Made by a program: the position numbers and the translations under genes
Notes under the pieces: model-generated
What the model saw: the letters and a program-made list of their open reading frames with translations, nothing else
Told to the model about the DNA's origin: nothing
Databases searched by the model: none
Origin: Microbacterium sufflavum
Lineage (GTDB): Bacteria > Actinomycetota > Actinomycetes > Actinomycetales > Microbacteriaceae
Length of the DNA: 64,000 nucleotides
Assembly (NCBI RefSeq): GCF_023091155.1
Contig: NZ_JAHWXK010000001.1
Location: 2,790,001-2,854,000 of the forward strand
Direction of reading: 5' to 3'
Shown: in pieces, positions 1 to 8,474 of the stretch
Position numbering within the stretch: position 1 is the stretch's first letter
Layout: each line of letters begins with the position of its first letter

Positions 1-772
1 ACGCCGGGACGCCGGAGAGCATGTGCGCCGGCGGCGTTCCCAGCCGTTCGGGCCACGCCGCACGGACGAGCTCGTGGTTGCCGCCGATCCCTCCGGACGA
101 CACGACGGTCGCCTTCGCCGTGATCTCGAACGCGCCGATCACCTCGCGGGAGGACGGCACTCCCCGTTCCGCACCGCTGGAGGCGAGGACGGAGCCGCGG
201 GCGCCGGTGACACGTCCATCCGTGACGATGAGGCTCTCCACGCGGTGCCGCGCGAGCACGGTGAGCCGACCGCTGCGCTCGCCCTCCTCGACGGCCGCGG
301 CGAAGGGGGCGACGATCCCGGGGCCGGTGCCCCAGGTGATGTGGAATCGCGGCACCGAGTTGCCCGGTCCGATCGCGCCGTAGCCGCCGCGCTCCGCCCA
401 GCCGACCACGGGGAAGAAGCCCACGCCGAGGCTGCGCAGCCATGAGCGCTTCTCCCCGGCGGCGAACTGCAGATACGCCTCGGCCCAGCGGCGCGGCCAC
501 TCGTCCTCCGGGCGGTCGAAGCCCGCGTTGCCGAACCAGTCCTGGGTGGCGAGCTCGAGCGAGTCCTTGATGCCGAATCGGCGCTGCTCGGGGGAGTCCA
601 CGAAGAAGAGTCCGCCGAACGACCACCACGCCTGGCCGCCGAGGTTCGTCCGCGGCTCCTGGTCGACGACGATGACGCGGCGTCCGGCCGCCAGTGCCTC
701 GCGGGCGGCGACCAGTCCGGCCAGCCCCCAACCGATCACCAGGACGTCCGTGGTCGGGGGCTTCGTCGTCAT
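1..772 (-). CDS. FAD-binding dehydrogenase, C-terminus outside window
   Basis: Flavoprotein of the fumarate-reductase/3-ketosteroid-dehydrogenase type (the 'predicted oxidoreductase' COG3573-like group). The N-terminal 257 residues are visible. A Rossmann dinucleotide site GWGLAG lies at residues 14-19 and an acidic VVDQE end of beta-2 at 35-39, followed by a glycine-rich [12 protein letters not shown] stretch where FAD pyrophosphate is normally held. The start ATG overlaps the TGA of the truncated hemoglobin gene (ATGA), so it is the third gene of mscS-glbO-FAD and probably translated by coupling. The C-terminus and substrate domain lie beyond position 1, so the substrate cannot be named. 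Family assignment is from recognisable sequence; the role is inferred. Confidence 0.85.
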   Translation of the reverse strand, partial: MTTKPPTTDVLVIGWGLAGLVAAREALAAGRRVIVVDQEPRTNLGGQAWWSFGGLFFVDSPEQRRFGIKDSLELATQDWFGNAGFDRPEDEWPRRWAEAYLQFAAGEKRSWLRSLGVGFFPVVGWAERGGYGAIGPGNSVPRFHITWGTGPGIVAPFAAAVEEGERSGRLTVLARHRVESLIVTDGRVTGARGSVLASSGAERGVPSSREVIGAFEITAKATVVSSGGIGGNHELVRAAWPERLGTPPAHMLSGVPA

Positions 773-1218
773 GTGTTCTCCGTTGATTCCTGACGTGCGC
801 GGGTCTCGAGCGTCGGGCGCCCGTGGGGAGTCGTGCCGATGCCGGACGGCTCGAATGTGTTCACCATGGCATAGGCGGCGCGCTCCAGGTAGTCCCAGAG
901 CGTGGATTCGTGCAGCGGAGACAACCGAGCCTCGTCGACGGCGGTGCGCATGTGACGAAGCCAACGATCACGCGCGTCCGGGTCGATGTGGAACGGCATG
1001 TGACGCATGCGCAGGCGCGGGTGTCCGCGGGTCTCGCCGTACGTGGTCGGACCGCCCCAGTACTGTTCCAGGAACATCCGCAGGCGGTCCTCGGCGGGGC
1101 CCAGATCCTCCTCGGGATACATCGGCTTGAGCACCGGATCGAGGGCGACCTCGCGGTAGAACACGGAGACGATCTTCCGGAACGTCTCTGCGCCCCCGAC
1201 CTCGTCGTAGAACGTCAT
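769..1218 (-). CDS. glbO: Group II truncated hemoglobin (trHbO)
   Basis: A 149-residue 2-on-2 globin that binds heme and O2 or peroxide-type ligands in the cytoplasm. Group II hallmarks are visible: Tyr B10 in VFYREV, Tyr CD1 in MYPEED, the proximal His region RMRHMPFHI and Trp G8 in DRWLRHM. The start ATG (MTFYDEVGG) overlaps the mscS stop by four bases. The track of larger upstream in-frame codons is out-of-frame mscS sequence and was discarded. In Mycobacterium, glbO is also close to pepN, rpiB and nei, so the neighbourhood supports the call. Role (redox or O2 chemistry) is family knowledge. Confidence 0.95.
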   Translation of the reverse strand: MTFYDEVGGAETFRKIVSVFYREVALDPVLKPMYPEEDLGPAEDRLRMFLEQYWGGPTTYGETRGHPRLRMRHMPFHIDPDARDRWLRHMRTAVDEARLSPLHESTLWDYLERAAYAMVNTFEPSGIGTTPHGRPTLETRARQESTENT

Positions 1219-2288
1219 CTGTCGCCATTCCCCTCGGTCGACGGCTTCTTGCGGCGCCAGATGCCGCGGTCCGGGATGACCGGCACGCCCGTGACGGCGT
1301 TCGGCCGGGTCTTCGGCGGGTTCGCCCCGCGCACGCGCCGTGCGCCTTCGAGCCCTGTCGGCACGACATCGGACATGCGCGGCACCGCGATCTCCTTCTC
1401 CAGCAGAGCGGCCCGCAGCCGGCGCCGCAGCTCCTGTGCGACGTCGTCTCTGGCGTTCGCCCTGGTCTTGATGACGACGCGGACCACAAGGGCGTCGCCG
1501 TCGATGGATTCCAGGCCCCACAGCTCGGGCTTCTCGACGATGCGCGTCCGCCACTTGGGGTCCTTCGCGAGGCCCTGTGCCGTCTCGAGCATGATGTGCT
1601 CGACCTGGTCGAGGTCGGCGTCCGGGGCGACGCCGGTGTCGACGATCGCGCGTGCCCATCCCTGGGACATGTTGCCGATGCGCGTGACCTCGCCGTTGCG
1701 GACGTACCAGAGCGTCCCGTTCACGTCTCGCACCTGGGTGATCCGCACGCTCACGTACTCGACCACGCCGCTCGCCAGACCAAGGTCGACCACGTCACCG
1801 ATGCCGATCTGGTCCTCCGCGACGAGGAACATCCCGTTGAGCACATCTTTGACGATGTTCTGGGCGCCGAAACCGAGACCAGCACCCACGGCGGCGGTCA
1901 GCAGCGTGAGCGACCCGAGCAGGCTGGGACTGAGAGCGTTCACGACCAGCACGATCGCGATGACCACCAGCATCACGTTGACGATGTTCTGGAGGATCGT
2001 GCCCAGGGTCCTCGTGCGCTGGACCAGACGCATATCGGCGAGCGGAGAGCGTTCGAGCGCCTGGGTGTCGTCGACCGACGCCTTGTTCTTCGCGCTGTCC
2101 ACGATCCGGTGCACGACGCGCCTGATCACGCCCCGCAGCACGAAAGCGATCACCACGCAGGAGGCGATGATGATCGCGACGACGAGCGCTTTGCCGCCGA
2201 TGTGTCCGAGCAGGGTCAGCAGGTCCTGGACCCAGTCGGGAAGCGGGGTGGGAGTGGGGTCTGGCGTGGTCTCGAGGGGGAGGATCAT
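1215..2288 (-). CDS. Small-conductance mechanosensitive channel, MscS family
   Basis: A 357-residue inner-membrane channel that opens under hypo-osmotic tension. It has an N-terminal hydrophobic helix (about residues 25-52), a second around 110-130, and the pore-lining TM3 signature [19 protein letters not shown] followed by [15 protein letters not shown] soluble beta/alpha-beta vestibule domain follows, and the C-terminal tail is basic. It starts the three-gene unit that continues with glbO. A TAAACT box ends 8 nt before the ATG, consistent with a leaderless transcript. Family call is firm; conductance is not predictable. Confidence 0.93.
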   Translation of the reverse strand: MILPLETTPDPTPTPLPDWVQDLLTLLGHIGGKALVVAIIIASCVVIAFVLRGVIRRVVHRIVDSAKNKASVDDTQALERSPLADMRLVQRTRTLGTILQNIVNVMLVVIAIVLVVNALSPSLLGSLTLLTAAVGAGLGFGAQNIVKDVLNGMFLVAEDQIGIGDVVDLGLASGVVEYVSVRITQVRDVNGTLWYVRNGEVTRIGNMSQGWARAIVDTGVAPDADLDQVEHIMLETAQGLAKDPKWRTRIVEKPELWGLESIDGDALVVRVVIKTRANARDDVAQELRRRLRAALLEKEIAVPRMSDVVPTGLEGARRVRGANPPKTRPNAVTGVPVIPDRGIWRRKKPSTEGNGDR

Positions 2289-2296
2289 CGCTGCCG

Positions 2297-2302
2297 AGTT
2301 TA
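2297..2302 (-). promoter_or_regulatory. -10 box of mscS-glbO unit
   Basis: TAAACT on the minus strand, 8 nt before the mscS ATG. It matches the short-spacing -10 pattern seen at many starts in this window, so the mRNA is probably leaderless or nearly so. No convincing -35 is visible. Confidence 0.5.
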
Positions 2303-2308
2303 CCGAGC

Positions 2309-2347
2309 GGGCCTCTGCCCCGGCTGGAAGCGCGGCGGCAGAGGCCC
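2309..2347 (-). terminator. Rho-independent-type hairpin after pepN
   Basis: Perfect 11-bp inverted repeat GGGCCTCTGCC / GGCAGAGGCCC with a 17-nt loop, placed between the pepN stop and the mscS promoter. There is no U-run, which is usual for high-GC actinobacteria. Confidence 0.6.
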
Positions 2348-2366
2348 GGACGGAGGGTGGCGCCGA

Positions 2367-4919
2367 TCAGTCCTCGGCGTCGCGGGACTGCGCCGCCAGC
2401 GCGCGCTCGACGTCGGCGAGGTTCTCCAGCACGAGGCGACGGAGCGCCGGCGGAGCGTCCTGGTGCGAGGACAGCCACGAGCGCGTCGCGTCGCGCAGCG
2501 CCACGTCGGCCAGCGCCGTGGGGAACAGGCCGACGATGAGGTACTGGGCGATCTGGTAGGTCCGCGACTCCCACACCGGCAGCAGCATGTCGAAGTACTT
2601 CGGCACGAACTCGCCGAGCACGTCGGCGCCTGCGGGGTGCACGAAGCCGAGGGCTGCCGACCGGACGATCGTGTTCGGCGCGTCATCCCGCTCGATCAGA
2701 GAGGCCCACGCGGCCTGCTTCGAGGCGGCGTCGGGAAGAGCGGCTCGTGCCTGCGCGGCGAACTCCGCGCCCTTGGCGGTGTTGTCGGCGGCGAGAGCGG
2801 CGTCGATCGTCGCGGCGTCCGTCGCTCCGATGGTCGCGAGTCCGACGAGCAGCTGCCAGTTCAGGTCGGCGTCGATCTCGAGACCGGGGAGGGTCTCCTC
2901 GCCGGAGCGCAGGCGCCCGACGATGCCGGCGTGCTCAGGGGTGACCAGGGCGTTCGCGAACGCCGTGACGAACTGGAGCTGGCTGTCGCTGCCCGCTTCT
3001 GCGGCTTCGGCGAGGGCCCACAGGCCGTCCGCGACCTTGAGTCGCGCCGCCTGGCGCTCCTCGGGTCGCACGTACAGCGTGGCCGCCGTGCGCAGCTGGG
3101 CGAGCGTCGTGCGGACCGTGGTCGACTCGGTCTCGCGGCCGATGTTGCCCAGCACGAGGTCGATGTAGTCCGAGGCCGCCGTCTCCGCGTCGCGCGTCTG
3201 GTCCCAGGCGGCGCCCCACACGAGGGAGCGCGCAAGCGGGTCGTGGATGTCGGCGAGGTGTGCGATCGCCGTCGCCAGCGACTTCTCGTCGAGACGGATC
3301 TTGGCGTAGGCGAGGTCGTCGTCGTTCAGCAGGATCAGGTCGGGGCGCGCGAGGCCCTGCAGTTCGGGGACCTCGGTGCGGTCGCCGTCGACATCGACCT
3401 CGACGTGGTGGACGCGCGTGAGCGTGCCGTCCTGCAGCGAGTAAAAGCCGATGCCCAGGCGGTGCGGACGGATGGTCGGGTAGTCCGCCGGGGCGGTCTG
3501 GGTGATCGCGAAACGCGAGATCTTGCCGTCGTCGCCCTCGGCCACCACGGGCTCGAGCGTGTTGACGCCGGCCGTCTCCAGCCACTTCTTCGACCAGGTG
3601 CCCAGGTCGCGTCCACTCGTGGCCTCGAGCTCCGACAGCAGGTCGCTGAGCTCGGTGTTGCCCCACGAGTGCTTCTGGAAGTACTGCGACACCCCGGCGA
3701 AGAACGCCTCGATGCCGACCCATGCGGCGAGCTGCTTCAGCACCGAGCCGCCCTTGGCATAGGTGATGCCGTCGAAGTTGACCTGCACGTCTTCCAGGTC
3801 GTTGATCTCCGCGACGATCGGGTGCGTGGAGGGGAGCTGATCCTGGCGATAGGCCCAGGTCTTCTCCATCGCGTTGAACGTGGTCCAGGCCTCGGTCCAT
3901 TCGGTGGCCTCGGCCGTCGCGATGGTGGAGGCCCACTCCGCGAACGACTCGTTGAGCCACAGGTCGTTCCACCACTTCATGGTGACCAGGTCGCCGAACC
4001 ACATGTGCGCGAGCTCGTGCAGGATCGTGACGACCCGGCGCTCCTTGACGGCGTCGGTGACCTTGCTGCGGAAGACGTACGTCTCGGTGAACGTGACCGC
4101 ACCCGCGTTCTCCATCGCCCCGGCGTTGAACTCGGGCACGAACAGCTGGTCGTACTTCGCGAACGGGTAGGGGACGCCGAACTTCGATTCGAAGTACGCG
4201 AAGCCCTCACGGGTCTTGTCGAAGATGTAGTCGGCGTCGAGGTGCTGCCACAGGCTCTTGCGGCCGTAGACGCCGAGCGGGATCACGCGGCCGGAGGCGC
4301 TGGTGAGCTCGGAGAACGTGGACTCGTAGGGTCCCGCGACGAGGGCGGTGATGTAGGAGGAGATGCGCGGCGTCGGCTCGAATCCCCAGGTGGCGGTGAC
4401 GTCGTCGTCGTGCACAATGGGCTCGGGCGTGGGGGAGTTGGACACGACCTTCCACGCCGCGGGCGCCGTGACCGTGAACTGGAACGTCGCCTTGAGGTCG
4501 GGCTGCTCGAAGACCGCGAAGACGCGGCGCGAGTCCGGCACCTCGAACTGCGAGTACAGGTAGACCTCGCCGTCGACGGGGTCGACGAATCGGTGCAGGC
4601 CCTCGCCCGTGTTGGTGTAGAGGCAGTCCGCGTCGACGACGAGCACGTTCTCGGCCTGCAACCCGGACAGCGCGATGCGAGAGTCGGCGAAGACCTCCTG
4701 CGGGTCGAGCTGCTCGCCGTTGAGAGAGATCTCGCGCACGTCGCGGGCGATCAGATCGATGAAGGTGAAACCGTCGGGCGTCGCGGAGAAGCGCACGACG
4801 CTGCGGGAACCGAAGACCTCGGCGCCCTTCGTCAGATCGAGGGCGACCTCATAGGAGTGCGTGTCGATGACATCGCGGCGCTCCTGCGCTTCGATTCGGG
4901 TGAGGTTCTCTCCAGGCAC
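2367..4919 (-). CDS. pepN: Aminopeptidase N (M1 zinc metallopeptidase)
   Basis: An 850-residue cytoplasmic enzyme that removes N-terminal residues from peptides. The GAMEN exopeptidase motif is at 267-271 and the zinc site HELAH at 301-305, with the second glutamate of LNESFAEW at 324 (HExxH-x18-E). A C-terminal ERAP1-like helical domain follows, and length is normal for the actinobacterial PepN. The chosen start is GTG (GTGCCTGGAGAG), with GGGAG 7 nt upstream. It is transcribed divergently from hemH across a 164-bp gap. The mycobacterial pepN lies in the same neighbourhood as rpiB and nei. Confidence 0.97.
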   Translation of the reverse strand: MPGENLTRIEAQERRDVIDTHSYEVALDLTKGAEVFGSRSVVRFSATPDGFTFIDLIARDVREISLNGEQLDPQEVFADSRIALSGLQAENVLVVDADCLYTNTGEGLHRFVDPVDGEVYLYSQFEVPDSRRVFAVFEQPDLKATFQFTVTAPAAWKVVSNSPTPEPIVHDDDVTATWGFEPTPRISSYITALVAGPYESTFSELTSASGRVIPLGVYGRKSLWQHLDADYIFDKTREGFAYFESKFGVPYPFAKYDQLFVPEFNAGAMENAGAVTFTETYVFRSKVTDAVKERRVVTILHELAHMWFGDLVTMKWWNDLWLNESFAEWASTIATAEATEWTEAWTTFNAMEKTWAYRQDQLPSTHPIVAEINDLEDVQVNFDGITYAKGGSVLKQLAAWVGIEAFFAGVSQYFQKHSWGNTELSDLLSELEATSGRDLGTWSKKWLETAGVNTLEPVVAEGDDGKISRFAITQTAPADYPTIRPHRLGIGFYSLQDGTLTRVHHVEVDVDGDRTEVPELQGLARPDLILLNDDDLAYAKIRLDEKSLATAIAHLADIHDPLARSLVWGAAWDQTRDAETAASDYIDLVLGNIGRETESTTVRTTLAQLRTAATLYVRPEERQAARLKVADGLWALAEAAEAGSDSQLQFVTAFANALVTPEHAGIVGRLRSGEETLPGLEIDADLNWQLLVGLATIGATDAATIDAALAADNTAKGAEFAAQARAALPDAASKQAAWASLIERDDAPNTIVRSAALGFVHPAGADVLGEFVPKYFDMLLPVWESRTYQIAQYLIVGLFPTALADVALRDATRSWLSSHQDAPPALRRLVLENLADVERALAAQSRDAED

Positions 4920-5071
4920 AGCTGTACTCCCAGGGGTGAGGGGATGTCACCGGGGTCGGCGCAGTTGGCGCCGACGGCAACCATGACAGCCTACGCCAGT
5001 GCGCGAGGCGGGCTCACGCTCTGTGCGCATTCTCCCGGCGGCGAGCGGACACCGGTGCCTCGACGAGGTGG

Positions 5072-5077
5072 GAGGAT
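5072..5077 (+). promoter_or_regulatory. Possible -10 box of hemH
   Basis: GAGGAT, 6 nt before the GTG start of hemH. It is a one-base variant of the TAGNNT pattern. The GGAGGG between box and start abuts the codon and is too close to act as an ordinary ribosome-binding site, so either a leaderless transcript or use of the upstream GGGAGG is possible. Confidence 0.35.
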
Positions 5078-5083
5078 GGAGGG

Positions 5084-6268
5084 GTGACTGCGATCGAGCC
5101 GAATGTCGTCCCCTTTGCCTCGCCTGCCGCCGCCAGCGGTGCGCCCTTCGTGACCACGCCCGTCGCGTACGATGCGATCCTCCTCGCCGGCTTCGGTGGC
5201 CCGGAGGGTCAGGAGGACGTGATCCCGTTCCTCCGCAACGTGACGCGCGGCCGCGGCATCCCCGACGAGCGGTTGGAGGAGGTCGCGCACCACTATCGTC
5301 ACTTCGGCGGCGTGAGCCCCATCAACGGGCAGAACCGCGTGCTCAAGGAGGCGCTCGAGCAGGCGCTCGTCGCGCGCGGCATCGAGCTGCCCGTGTACTG
5401 GGGCAACCGCAACTGGGCCCCCTACCTCGAGGAGGTCGTGCCCGAGGCGGCGCGCAACGGGCACACCACGCTGCTCGCGTTCGCCACGAGCGCCTACAGC
5501 TCGTTCTCCAGCTGCCGCCAGTACCGCGAGGACTTCGCGCGCGTGCTGGAGGAGACCGGCCTCGGGGAGACCGTCACGATCGACAAGATCCGCCCGTTCT
5601 ATGACCACCCGGGTTTCGTCGAGGCCTTCGAGTCGGGAGTGCGGGAGGCCATCGAGGGCTTCCTGGCGCAGGGCATCGCCGCGCCGGACATCCAGATCCT
5701 GTTCTCGACGCACAGCATCCCGACGGCCGACGCCGAGCGTTCCGGCGCCCGCGACATCGACTGGGGCGAGGGCGGCGCCTACGCCGCGCAGCACCTGGCC
5801 GTCGCGGCCTGGGTGATGGACCGGGTACGGCAGTCCGTGCCGGCGGCGGCCGACGTGGCCTGGGAGCTCGTCTACCAGTCGCGCTCGGGGCCCGCGTCGC
5901 AGCCGTGGCTCGAGCCGGACGTGTGCGACGTGATCGGTGAGCTTCCCGCGCGAGGGCGGCGCGCGGTCGCGGTCGTGCCGGTGGGATTCATGAGCGACCA
6001 CATGGAGGTGCTCTGGGATCTCGACACCGAGGCGGCGGAGGCGGCGGAAGACGCGGGACTCGCGTTCACGCGCACGCCGACGCCTGGCGTGTCGCCGACG
6101 TTCGTCGAGGGGATCGTCGACCTGATCGAGGAGCGGCTGCAGGGGCGTCCGAACGAGGAGCGCGCTCACGTCACATCGCTCCCCGGCGGCTTCGACGTCT
6201 GCCGGCCCGGCTGCTGCGAGAACGTCAGGGCGGGGTTCAAGCCGGCGGCCGCCGGCGTCGCCCCGTGA
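5084..6268 (+). CDS. hemH: Ferrochelatase, actinobacterial coproporphyrin type
   Basis: A 394-residue enzyme that inserts Fe2+ into the porphyrin ring. In actinobacteria the substrate is coproporphyrin III (CpfC function). The ferrochelatase fold begins at about residue 28 (AILLAGFGGPEG), and the conserved metal-site His is in LFSTHSIP at H210. C144 (SSCRQYRED), C373 and the C377/C378 pair in CRPGCC sit where Mycobacterium ferrochelatase carries its [2Fe-2S] ligands, so an iron-sulfur cluster is likely. No other heme gene is adjacent. The start is GTG (VTAIEP), followed by a low-complexity Ala/Pro leader of about 28 residues. Confidence 0.95.
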   Translation: MTAIEPNVVPFASPAAASGAPFVTTPVAYDAILLAGFGGPEGQEDVIPFLRNVTRGRGIPDERLEEVAHHYRHFGGVSPINGQNRVLKEALEQALVARGIELPVYWGNRNWAPYLEEVVPEAARNGHTTLLAFATSAYSSFSSCRQYREDFARVLEETGLGETVTIDKIRPFYDHPGFVEAFESGVREAIEGFLAQGIAAPDIQILFSTHSIPTADAERSGARDIDWGEGGAYAAQHLAVAAWVMDRVRQSVPAAADVAWELVYQSRSGPASQPWLEPDVCDVIGELPARGRRAVAVVPVGFMSDHMEVLWDLDTEAAEAAEDAGLAFTRTPTPGVSPTFVEGIVDLIEERLQGRPNEERAHVTSLPGGFDVCRPGCCENVRAGFKPAAAGVAP

Positions 6269-6294
6269 CCGGAACGGGTGTCGGCGGCGGCTTC

Positions 6295-6300
6295 TAGGAT
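6295..6300 (+). promoter_or_regulatory. -10 box deciding the rpiB start
   Basis: TAGGAT, 7 nt before ATG 6308. This supports the downstream ATG over the in-frame GTG 6278 and ATG 6299, and a leaderless mRNA. Confidence 0.5.
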
Positions 6301-6307
6301 GGAAGCC

Positions 6308-6793
6308 ATGCGCATCCACATCGCCACCGATCACGCTGGACTCGATTTCTCCACGCAGCTGCAGGAGCACCTGCGGGCGGCGGGGCACGAGGTCGTCGAC
6401 CACGGTCCGGTGGAGTACGACGCGCTCGACGACTACCCGGCGTTCTGCATCCGGGCTGCTCAGGCGGTGGTCGCCGATCAGGAGGCGGGCGTCGAGGCGC
6501 TGGGTGTCGTGTTCGGCGGATCCGGCAACGGCGAGCAGATCGCGGCGAACAAGGTGCGCGGTGTCCGCGCGGCCCTGGTGTGGAACCTCTCCACGGCCGA
6601 GCTCGCACGGGAGCACAACGACGCCAACGTGATCTCCATCGGCGCGCGGCAGCACACGTACGACGAGGTGACCTCCTTCATCGACCGGTTCATCTCGACC
6701 CCGTTCTCGGGCGACGAGCGTCATGTGCGCCGCATCGGACAGATCGCCGACTTCGAGCGCGACGGCTCGCTGCTCCCGGATCCGCGGGGCTGA
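6308..6793 (+). CDS. rpiB: Ribose-5-phosphate isomerase B
   Basis: A 161-residue LacAB/RpiB-fold isomerase of the pentose phosphate pathway (ribose-5-P to ribulose-5-P). The N-terminal MRIHIATDHAG and the anion-binding GGSGNGEQIAANK are diagnostic. The catalytic base position carries Glu76 rather than the Cys of E. coli RpiB, the actinobacterial variant known from M. tuberculosis. It is followed after one base by the DNA glycosylase gene, as in Mycobacterium (rpiB-nei1). The start was chosen by the -10 spacing and by family length. Confidence 0.95.
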   Translation: MRIHIATDHAGLDFSTQLQEHLRAAGHEVVDHGPVEYDALDDYPAFCIRAAQAVVADQEAGVEALGVVFGGSGNGEQIAANKVRGVRAALVWNLSTAELAREHNDANVISIGARQHTYDEVTSFIDRFISTPFSGDERHVRRIGQIADFERDGSLLPDPRG

Positions 6794-6794
6794 C

Positions 6795-7793
6795 ATGCCC
6801 GAGGGTCACTCCGTCCACCGCATCGCCCGGCAGTTCGACCGCAACTTCGTCGGCAAGGTGCTCCGCGCCTCCAGCCCCCAGGGACGCTTCGCCGAGGGGG
6901 CGGCGATCCTCGACGGGCGCACGGCGACGAGCGTGCAGGCGGTCGGCAAGCAGATGTTCCTGGAGACCGAGGGCGACCTGTGGCTTCGCGTGCACCTGGG
7001 GCTCTACGGTGCCTGGGACTTCGCTGGCGAGATCCTCGTCGACCCCACGATCGCGTCTGCGAATGGACGTATGGGTCAGACGAACCAGCGAGGCACCGTG
7101 CTGGAGGACCCGATCCTGGACGACGCCGGAGAGAACTCTCTCGCCTCGATCGGCGCCCCGCGACGCACGCGGGTGCACGTGCGCATGTCCGAGCAGACGA
7201 AGGGTCTCGCGGACGAGGGGGTGGAATGGCCGCCGCCCGTGGTGGGGCAGGTGCGTCTGCGGCTCATGACCGACATCACGGCCGCCGACCTGCGCGGCCC
7301 TACGGCGTGCGTTCTGCAGACGCCCGAGGAGATGCTCGCGACGGTCGCCAAGCTCGGTCCGGATCCGCTCGTCGGTGATCCGGCCGAGAACGAGGAGCGC
7401 TTCGTCCGCGCGGTGCGCAAGAAGTCGACGCCCATCGCGCTGCTGCTGATGGACCAGGCGGTGGTGAGCGGCATCGGCAATGTGTATCGCGCGGAGATGC
7501 TCTACCGGCAGCGGCTCAATCCGCACACGCCCGGACGAGACGTGCCGGAGGATGTGGTGCGCGCCCTCTGGCACGACTGGGTGCGCCTGCTGGCGATCGG
7601 TGTCGAGACGGGTCAGATGATGACGATGGACGACCTGTCGCCCGACGAGTACCGTGCTGCGATGGCGAGCCGCGACGACCGGCATTGGGTGTACCACCGC
7701 GCCGGACTCCCGTGCCGGGTCTGCGGCACCGAGATCGCGCTCGAGGAGATCGGCGCGCGCAAGCTCTACTGGTGCCCCCGCTGCCAGGCGTGA
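6795..7793 (+). CDS. Fpg/Nei-family DNA glycosylase
   Basis: A 332-residue bifunctional glycosylase/AP lyase of base-excision repair. It starts MPEGHSVHRI, with the catalytic Pro2-Glu3 (Nei1-like 'MPEGHT/S' group), then an H2TH domain (about 170-260, with LMDQAVVSGIGNVYRAEML). The C-terminal zinc finger C-x2-C ... C-x2-C (CRVCGTE ... WCPRCQA) is complete. It resembles mycobacterial Nei1, which excises oxidised pyrimidines, but substrate specificity is inferred. It is in an operon with rpiB, with a 1-base gap between stop and ATG. Confidence 0.92.
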   Translation: MPEGHSVHRIARQFDRNFVGKVLRASSPQGRFAEGAAILDGRTATSVQAVGKQMFLETEGDLWLRVHLGLYGAWDFAGEILVDPTIASANGRMGQTNQRGTVLEDPILDDAGENSLASIGAPRRTRVHVRMSEQTKGLADEGVEWPPPVVGQVRLRLMTDITAADLRGPTACVLQTPEEMLATVAKLGPDPLVGDPAENEERFVRAVRKKSTPIALLLMDQAVVSGIGNVYRAEMLYRQRLNPHTPGRDVPEDVVRALWHDWVRLLAIGVETGQMMTMDDLSPDEYRAAMASRDDRHWVYHRAGLPCRVCGTEIALEEIGARKLYWCPRCQA

Positions 7794-7820
7794 GTCCGCG
7801 CTGGCGTGTGCGGGCGCCCC

Positions 7821-7826
7821 TAGGCT
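7821..7826 (+). promoter_or_regulatory. -10 box of the PaiB-like gene
   Basis: TAGGCT, 6 nt before ATG 7833, predicting a leaderless transcript. Confidence 0.5.
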
Positions 7827-7832
7827 GAATCC

Positions 7833-8474
7833 ATGCGACAGAATCCGAGCTTCACGCTCGCCGACGTGACCGAGATCCGGCGCGTGATCGAGGCCAACCC
7901 CTGGGCCACCATCGTGAGTTCGACCGACGACGGGCTCGTCGCCTCGCACTATGCCGTGCTGCTCGACGACGACCGCGACGACCTGACGATCGTGGCCCAC
8001 GTCGGGCGTCCCGACGACCTCATCCACGGGCTGGGGGAGCGGGAACTGCTGGTGGTCTTCCAGGGCCCGCACGGCTACGTGTCGCCCGGCTGGTACGGCG
8101 ATGTCCCCGCGGTGCCCACATGGAACTACACGGCCGTGCACCTGGCGGGCACACCCGAGATCCTGACGCCGGACGAGAACCTGCGGGTGCTCGACCGCCT
8201 CGTGGAGCGGTTCGAGAACGGCATGCCCGAGCCGCGGCTGATGTGGCAGCGTCCCAACGACGCCGCGTTCGTGGAACGGCTCGCCGCAGGGACAGTGGGA
8301 TTCCGCCTCACCCCCGCGCGCGTCGTCGCAAAGCGCAAGCTCAGCCAGAACAAGCCCGTCGAGACGATCGAGTCGGTGATCGCGGCACTCGAGAGCGAAG
8401 GCCCGTACACCAACCGTCCTCTGGCGGCGGAGATGCGGCGCGCTCAGGTGGCGCGCGAGGGGAACCGGGCATGA
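7833..8474 (+). CDS. PaiB-like FMN-binding negative transcriptional regulator family protein
   Basis: A 213-residue protein of the PaiB/FMN-binding split-barrel family. It begins with MRQNPSFTLADVTEIRR and has the barrel core ATIVSS...ASHYAVLLDD...LTIVAHVGRPDD, then HGYVSPGWY...VPTWNYTAVHLAG, which is typical for PaiB homologues. The family name comes from a Bacillus protein that affects sporulation and protease genes; DNA binding by this member is not evident and a flavin-dependent role is equally possible. Its TGA overlaps the ATG of the next gene, an amidohydrolase, so the two are co-translated. Confidence 0.85.
   Translation: MRQNPSFTLADVTEIRRVIEANPWATIVSSTDDGLVASHYAVLLDDDRDDLTIVAHVGRPDDLIHGLGERELLVVFQGPHGYVSPGWYGDVPAVPTWNYTAVHLAGTPEILTPDENLRVLDRLVERFENGMPEPRLMWQRPNDAAFVERLAAGTVGFRLTPARVVAKRKLSQNKPVETIESVIAALESEGPYTNRPLAAEMRRAQVAREGNRA

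Noticed and set aside
1596..5087. Very long plus-strand open frame (over 1,100 codons) opposite pepN and mscS.
   Set aside because: It is the antisense of two well-supported genes. The product is low-complexity Arg/Gly/Asp-rich without domains, as expected in GC-rich DNA.
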